Part shown: piece by piece, positions 60,468 through 64,000 of the stretch
Numbering within the stretch: position 1 is the first letter of the stretch
Layout of the letters: every line of letters begins with the position of its first letter
Assembly (NCBI RefSeq): GCF_002272835.1
Contig: NZ_MLAO01000002.1
Span: forward strand, 124,001-188,000
Origin: Helicobacter sp. 11S03491-1
GTDB lineage: Bacteria; Campylobacterota; Campylobacteria; Campylobacterales; Helicobacteraceae
Direction: 5' to 3'
DNA length: 64,000 nucleotides
Notes under the pieces: model-generated
Database searches by the model: none
The model's input: the letters and a program-made list of their open reading frames with translations, nothing else
What the model was told of the DNA's origin: nothing
Translations under genes and position numbers: made by a program

Positions 60468-62561
60468 TTAATATTTATAAGCATATTTAAGCACAAAATT
60501 TCTACCGGGCTCTACAAGAGGATTACCTACCAAAGTATTGGGGTATTTGAGATCCTCGACAGTAACAGGATTCCTCCCTGTCGTATTGAAGAAATTCTCT
60601 ATGCCCATGATAAGATCCATACCACTTAATTGTTTGGACAAAGATTTGAGGTTATAGCCAAAGTAAATATCGCTCATTGCATAAGATTTGGTGGGACGTT
60701 CTTGGGAAGGATCAATACGAGAGGCAAATTTACCCAGATAAGCGCGTTGCACAAAACGGAAGAACCAATTTGATGCAAAATACTCTAAACTAATACGTCC
60801 ATACAAAGGGGCAATATAGCGATAAGGCTTGTTGTTGCTTACATCTTGAGCGTAAGTATAGGTTGCACTATAGTTTAATGACAAGCGATTATCTAAAAAT
60901 GAATGTTTTCCCTCAAGCTCTGCCCCGGTGATATAAGCTTGTCCGATGTTGATATATTGGTTATATAAGCCTGCTTGAACGGTTTTTGAGGTAATGAGAT
61001 CGCTATAATAGGTAAAATAACCCGTAAGACTTACAAAATGATTAGGATTAGAGTAGCGCAAACTGATTTCGCCGGTTTGTGAATATTCAGGTTTTAATGT
61101 AGGATTTGCAACAGTTTGAAGGCGTAAGTCTCCTGCCGGAGTAGAATTCATTCTTGATCCCGGTGAGGGGACTCTAAAATTATGACTGAGGTTAATAGCA
61201 TTACTAAAATATTCATTGAAGAAATATACCGATCCTAGGGCTCCTGTAAGTGCGCCATTATTGATAATGCTATTGGCGTCTAAAAGTTGAGTATCTACAA
61301 TAGATTCGCTTGAATAATGAGGGTGTTTGGCAATAGTTGTTAGCACATAATCCCCGCGCAATGAACCTGAAAGTATCCAAGATTCTAAGACATTCCAATC
61401 ATCCTTGATAAAAATACCCATATCTGTGAAACTGGAAGGTCTATAGAGTGTTTTGATGATTTTATCTGTTTTTTGACTCCTGAGTTTGACCTGTGGAGAT
61501 AAGCTTGTATAAAAATCAACTCCATAGATAATAGCGTGGTTAGAGAGTTTTTTTTCTATTGCCATTCTACCTCCAAAAATATAGCTATTGATGACAGGTT
61601 GGATTGTTTTGACAATATTGTTATAAATGTCTGTGTCGTATTTTCTTGCATATAAATATGCTTCTAATTTATCGGCAAATCCAAATTCATAAGATTGGAC
61701 GCCTATACGGAGATATTGTTCGGTGAGGGGATCTTCTTTGGTATCTGTATAGGGGTATCCCGGAGCTGCCCCAAGTCCTCCGGCACGCTCAGTAATAATA
61801 TATTCATACCTGCCTTGGACATAAAATCTTGTAGAATGGGAGTTGGTATAACCTATATTAAAGTCCCCACCTGTTGTTTTGAAACCACTATTTTTAGCTA
61901 CTCCTATTGGAGTTTGATAATCATCTCCTCTTTTGCCATTAACTCCAACAAGAATATCCCATTGATTTCCTCCTCCTATAAGTTCAAATCGACCTCCGAT
62001 ATAGTTATTCACACTTGCAAAATCAATCGCTCTAATTCTGGGAGTGAGAGTAAAGGGATCGTGGATATTTATATGAGATCTGCGCGTTTTGATATTGACT
62101 ACGCCATTCATAGCATCTGATCCCCATAGCGATGAGGCAGGACCGCGAATCACTTCAATACTTTCAATGGAATTAGGATCAAAAGTATTAAATTCTAATG
62201 TATTTCTTCCTGAAACACGTACTCCATCAACTAAAACAATTGAGCGAGTGTCATTAGAATTCATCCCTCGAATGCTGAGTTGTCCATTGATACCTCCCGA
62301 TCTGGAATAAAGGATGCCGGGGACTTGTTCTAAAAGGGTTTGAATCCCACCTGTGCCGATATTTTGTAAAATTTCATCCTCAGGGATAATGCTAATAGCC
62401 AGGCTTTGCTCTTCCAAGGGAAGTTCAGACATGCTTGCTTGTGTTGTTACTTTTTCAAGAGAATAGATTTTTTCATTTTGGTGATTTATTTTTTCTTCAC
62501 CAATAAGCAGCGAAGAAGTAATTATAAAATAAAATAAAATTTTTAATAAATTATTTTTCAT
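60468..62561 (-). CDS. TonB-dependent outer-membrane receptor (metal chelate)
   Basis: This 697-residue receptor has a signal peptide (KILFYFIITSSLLIG), a TonB-box-like segment, a plug (IGTGGIQTLLEQVPGILYSRSGGINGQL, SIRGMNSNDTRSIVLVDGVRVSG, IEVIRGPASSLWGSDAMNGVVN) and a barrel ending in aromatic VLKYAYKY. It is of the FepA/CirA-like branch and is not close to the two receptors at 5-10 kb. With the ABC genes directly downstream it forms an outer-plus-inner-membrane chelate import operon, preceded by a Fur-like site. Confidence 0.92.
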   Translation of the reverse strand: MKNNLLKILFYFIITSSLLIGEEKINHQNEKIYSLEKVTTQASMSELPLEEQSLAISIIPEDEILQNIGTGGIQTLLEQVPGILYSRSGGINGQLSIRGMNSNDTRSIVLVDGVRVSGRNTLEFNTFDPNSIESIEVIRGPASSLWGSDAMNGVVNIKTRRSHINIHDPFTLTPRIRAIDFASVNNYIGGRFELIGGGNQWDILVGVNGKRGDDYQTPIGVAKNSGFKTTGGDFNIGYTNSHSTRFYVQGRYEYIITERAGGLGAAPGYPYTDTKEDPLTEQYLRIGVQSYEFGFADKLEAYLYARKYDTDIYNNIVKTIQPVINSYIFGGRMAIEKKLSNHAIIYGVDFYTSLSPQVKLRSQKTDKIIKTLYRPSSFTDMGIFIKDDWNVLESWILSGSLRGDYVLTTIAKHPHYSSESIVDTQLLDANSIINNGALTGALGSVYFFNEYFSNAINLSHNFRVPSPGSRMNSTPAGDLRLQTVANPTLKPEYSQTGEISLRYSNPNHFVSLTGYFTYYSDLITSKTVQAGLYNQYINIGQAYITGAELEGKHSFLDNRLSLNYSATYTYAQDVSNNKPYRYIAPLYGRISLEYFASNWFFRFVQRAYLGKFASRIDPSQERPTKSYAMSDIYFGYNLKSLSKQLSGMDLIMGIENFFNTTGRNPVTVEDLKYPNTLVGNPLVEPGRNFVLKYAYKY

Positions 62562-62763
62562 AAAAATCCTTAAAATATATTTTTGATAACTTTATTATTT
62601 TATATAAAAATTAAAAGTTTGAAAGCTGACGATCTTAATAAACTCTAACTTAATTTATGATAAAAATAATGATAATTTATATTATTTTAAGTTGATGTCT
62701 TATAGACTTTGCTTTAATTTTTTAAAAATTAATTGATAAAAATTTAGTCAATAAAGGAATTTT
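62562..62763. promoter_or_regulatory. Divergent promoter region with candidate Fur box
   Basis: Between the receptor operon and the divergent unknown pair, AATAATGATAATTTATATTATT (62666-62687) resembles the classical Fur box GATAATGATAATCATTATC more closely than the other candidates in the window. One operator could control both directions. Confidence 0.45.
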
Positions 62764-63417
62764 GTGAAGACTTATTTTAATGTAGCGCAAAGATCTTGGA
62801 AGAATAAGATAGCCTATCTTGATAGTAATGGGTATGAAGAAAAAGGGATTTATAATTATTTTTTATATCAAAATATCTTGGAATATTTTGATATTTATAC
62901 GCGTCTGGAAGAAGGGTTGGAAAATTTTGATGCTATTGTTATCCCCACAAGCATTGATGAAATCTATCTTTTAAGACATGCTTCCAAAATCCAATCTTAT
63001 CTTGAAAAAGGAGGCATTCTTTTATCTTTTGCGCAAAATTTTTTACCTTGGCTTCCGGGAAATAATCTTTATATTCCAAGTGAGATTTCAATAAAAGATA
63101 GAACTATATATCCAAGCAAACATTCTATATTTGAAGGGGTGAGAGAATATGATTTGAATTATCGACGCGGTGTAAAGGGGTTTTTTAATCGGGGTTATTT
63201 TATTCCCCCTAAAAATGCGCAAATAATTCTAAAAGATAATGAAGATTGTTGTGTGGCTTATATTGATAGGCATAGCACTCGTGGGATTATTTTAAGCAGT
63301 GCCGGAGCAGATTTGTTAGGGTTTGGTATTTTTGATAATAATACGGCAAGAAGAATGGGATTGGGGTTGTTGGAGTGGGTTTGGGAAGAAATAAAAAATA
63401 CTAAGGATAATCAATGA
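62764..63417 (+). CDS. Uncharacterised protein, possible glutamine-amidotransferase-like fold
   Basis: This 217-residue soluble protein has no signal peptide. The centre reads NFDAIVIPTSIDEIYLLR, then IQSYLEKGGILLSFAQNFLPWLPG, a pattern of alternating strands and helices like class I amidotransferase or ThuA-type folds, but I see no catalytic Cys-His-Glu. It then has RGVKGFFNRGYFIPPKNAQIIL and GIILSSAGADLLGFGI. The start is GTG. It overlaps the next gene by 4 bp and resembles it, so the two are paralogues. Divergence from the receptor operon suggests a metal-related role, which is inference. Confidence 0.75.
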   Translation: MKTYFNVAQRSWKNKIAYLDSNGYEEKGIYNYFLYQNILEYFDIYTRLEEGLENFDAIVIPTSIDEIYLLRHASKIQSYLEKGGILLSFAQNFLPWLPGNNLYIPSEISIKDRTIYPSKHSIFEGVREYDLNYRRGVKGFFNRGYFIPPKNAQIILKDNEDCCVAYIDRHSTRGIILSSAGADLLGFGIFDNNTARRMGLGLLEWVWEEIKNTKDNQ

Positions 63418-64000
63418 AACTCAAAAATGCAATTATTACAGGAGGTAGTTGTTATCATCAAAAATTTTTTATCAATAAAAATGGTAAATATGCAAATTTT
63501 TTTGATAAAAGGATTTATCTGCCGGATTTGTGTGATACTTATTTGGACGAATTTGATTATATTGTAGTGGCTTCCAGAGTAAATCCTCATTTTTTGCTTC
63601 AAAACCGGGAAAAAATCGAGGATTATCTAAATCATGGCGGTCATTTAGTAGTATTTGGAGAAATGAGTAAAATCTGGCTTAATGGCGTGCAATGGAGGGA
63701 TTATGCAGTAAATTTTTGGTGGTGGATTATTCCTCAAGCTGATTTACCTCTTTATGCAGCTAATCCCAAACATCCCCTTTTTAAGAAAATAACCCCTCAA
63801 GATGCCAAATGGCACTATCATGGTGTATTTTATCCACCAAAAGGAAGTGAGAATATTTTGGTTAATGAACTTGGGGAGAGTATTATTTATAAAGATAATG
63901 TAAGTTTTAAGGGCAATGTCTATATCACTTCTTTGGATCCGGACTTTCATTTTGGATTTGGTTTTATGCCTAAGACAGAATATTTTTTTGATCGTTTTAT
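63414..64000 (+). CDS. Uncharacterised paralogue of the preceding protein (partial, runs off the window)
   Basis: At least 195 codons are visible, beginning MKLKNAIITGGSCYHQ. It repeats the layout of the preceding gene: DEFDYIVVASRVNPHFLL, then IEDYLNHGGHLVVFGEMSKIWLNG, then WHYHGVFYPPKGSENILV and YITSLDPDFHFGFGF. It has Trp/His-rich segments (NFWWWI, KWHYHG) that could bind a ligand or metal. I do not recognise the family. The 3' end lies outside the window. Confidence 0.75.
   Translation, partial: MKLKNAIITGGSCYHQKFFINKNGKYANFFDKRIYLPDLCDTYLDEFDYIVVASRVNPHFLLQNREKIEDYLNHGGHLVVFGEMSKIWLNGVQWRDYAVNFWWWIIPQADLPLYAANPKHPLFKKITPQDAKWHYHGVFYPPKGSENILVNELGESIIYKDNVSFKGNVYITSLDPDFHFGFGFMPKTEYFFDRF

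Overview
The window is a chromosomal stretch of a low-GC epsilonproteobacterium, most likely a Helicobacter other than H. pylori. The support is gene order: a DUF2603 protein followed by hemN and a glpC-like gene; dnaX-tsaE-lptB-rpoN; a dksA-like gene, rlmH, accD and recO; and der preceded by a small exported protein. These follow H. pylori neighbourhoods as I remember them. A complete argG and several accessory blocks differ from H. pylori. No mobile element, CRISPR array or rRNA is visible.

Layout. 0-3.3 kb: haem synthesis (hemN) and a GlpC-like Fe-S protein. 3.3-11.3 kb: a sodium symporter, two paralogous TonB-dependent receptors flanking a secreted catalase-like protein, and a methyltransferase; AT-rich palindromes resembling Fur boxes precede both receptors. 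11.3-30 kb: housekeeping genes (dmpI, dnaX, tsaE, lptB, rpoN, argG, dksA-like, rlmH, accD, recO, ppk2, cinA, der), five tRNA genes behind a near-perfect sigma-70 promoter, a cation efflux protein, an AAA ATPase and a TsdA-type dihaem cytochrome. 30-41 kb: priA, uvrB and uvrA enclosing restriction-modification genes. One is a decayed, phase-variable type III Mod with 23 AGTC units; the other is an R-M pair that overlaps the uvrA stop.

41.1-49.4 kb holds the most interesting block: a tight six-gene operon encoding a hydantoinase-like amidohydrolase, an N-carbamoyl-amino-acid hydrolase, a DUF917/S-methyl-thiohydantoin desulfurase family protein, a urocanase homologue, an MHS-type permease and a signal-peptide-bearing histidine-ammonia-lyase homologue. 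The lyase lacks the Ala-Ser-Gly triad that forms the MIO cofactor, and hutI and hutG are absent. The set matches bacterial ergothioneine (or S-methyl-ergothioneine) catabolism to glutamate better than histidine utilisation. I infer periplasmic removal of trimethylamine, uptake of thiourocanate, then hydration, desulfurisation, ring opening and decarbamoylation.

50.2-55.5 kb encodes a 1747-residue autotransporter. A 14-G tract places it out of frame with its best start, and a roughly 300-residue lysine/glutamine-rich tail of 11-residue repeats follows the beta-barrel. 56-58.2 kb is a CfrBI-like R-M system whose methylase carries an N-terminal HEAT-like domain. 58.7-64 kb is a FecD/FecE-type ABC transporter with a TonB receptor, divergent from a pair of unrecognised paralogous proteins.
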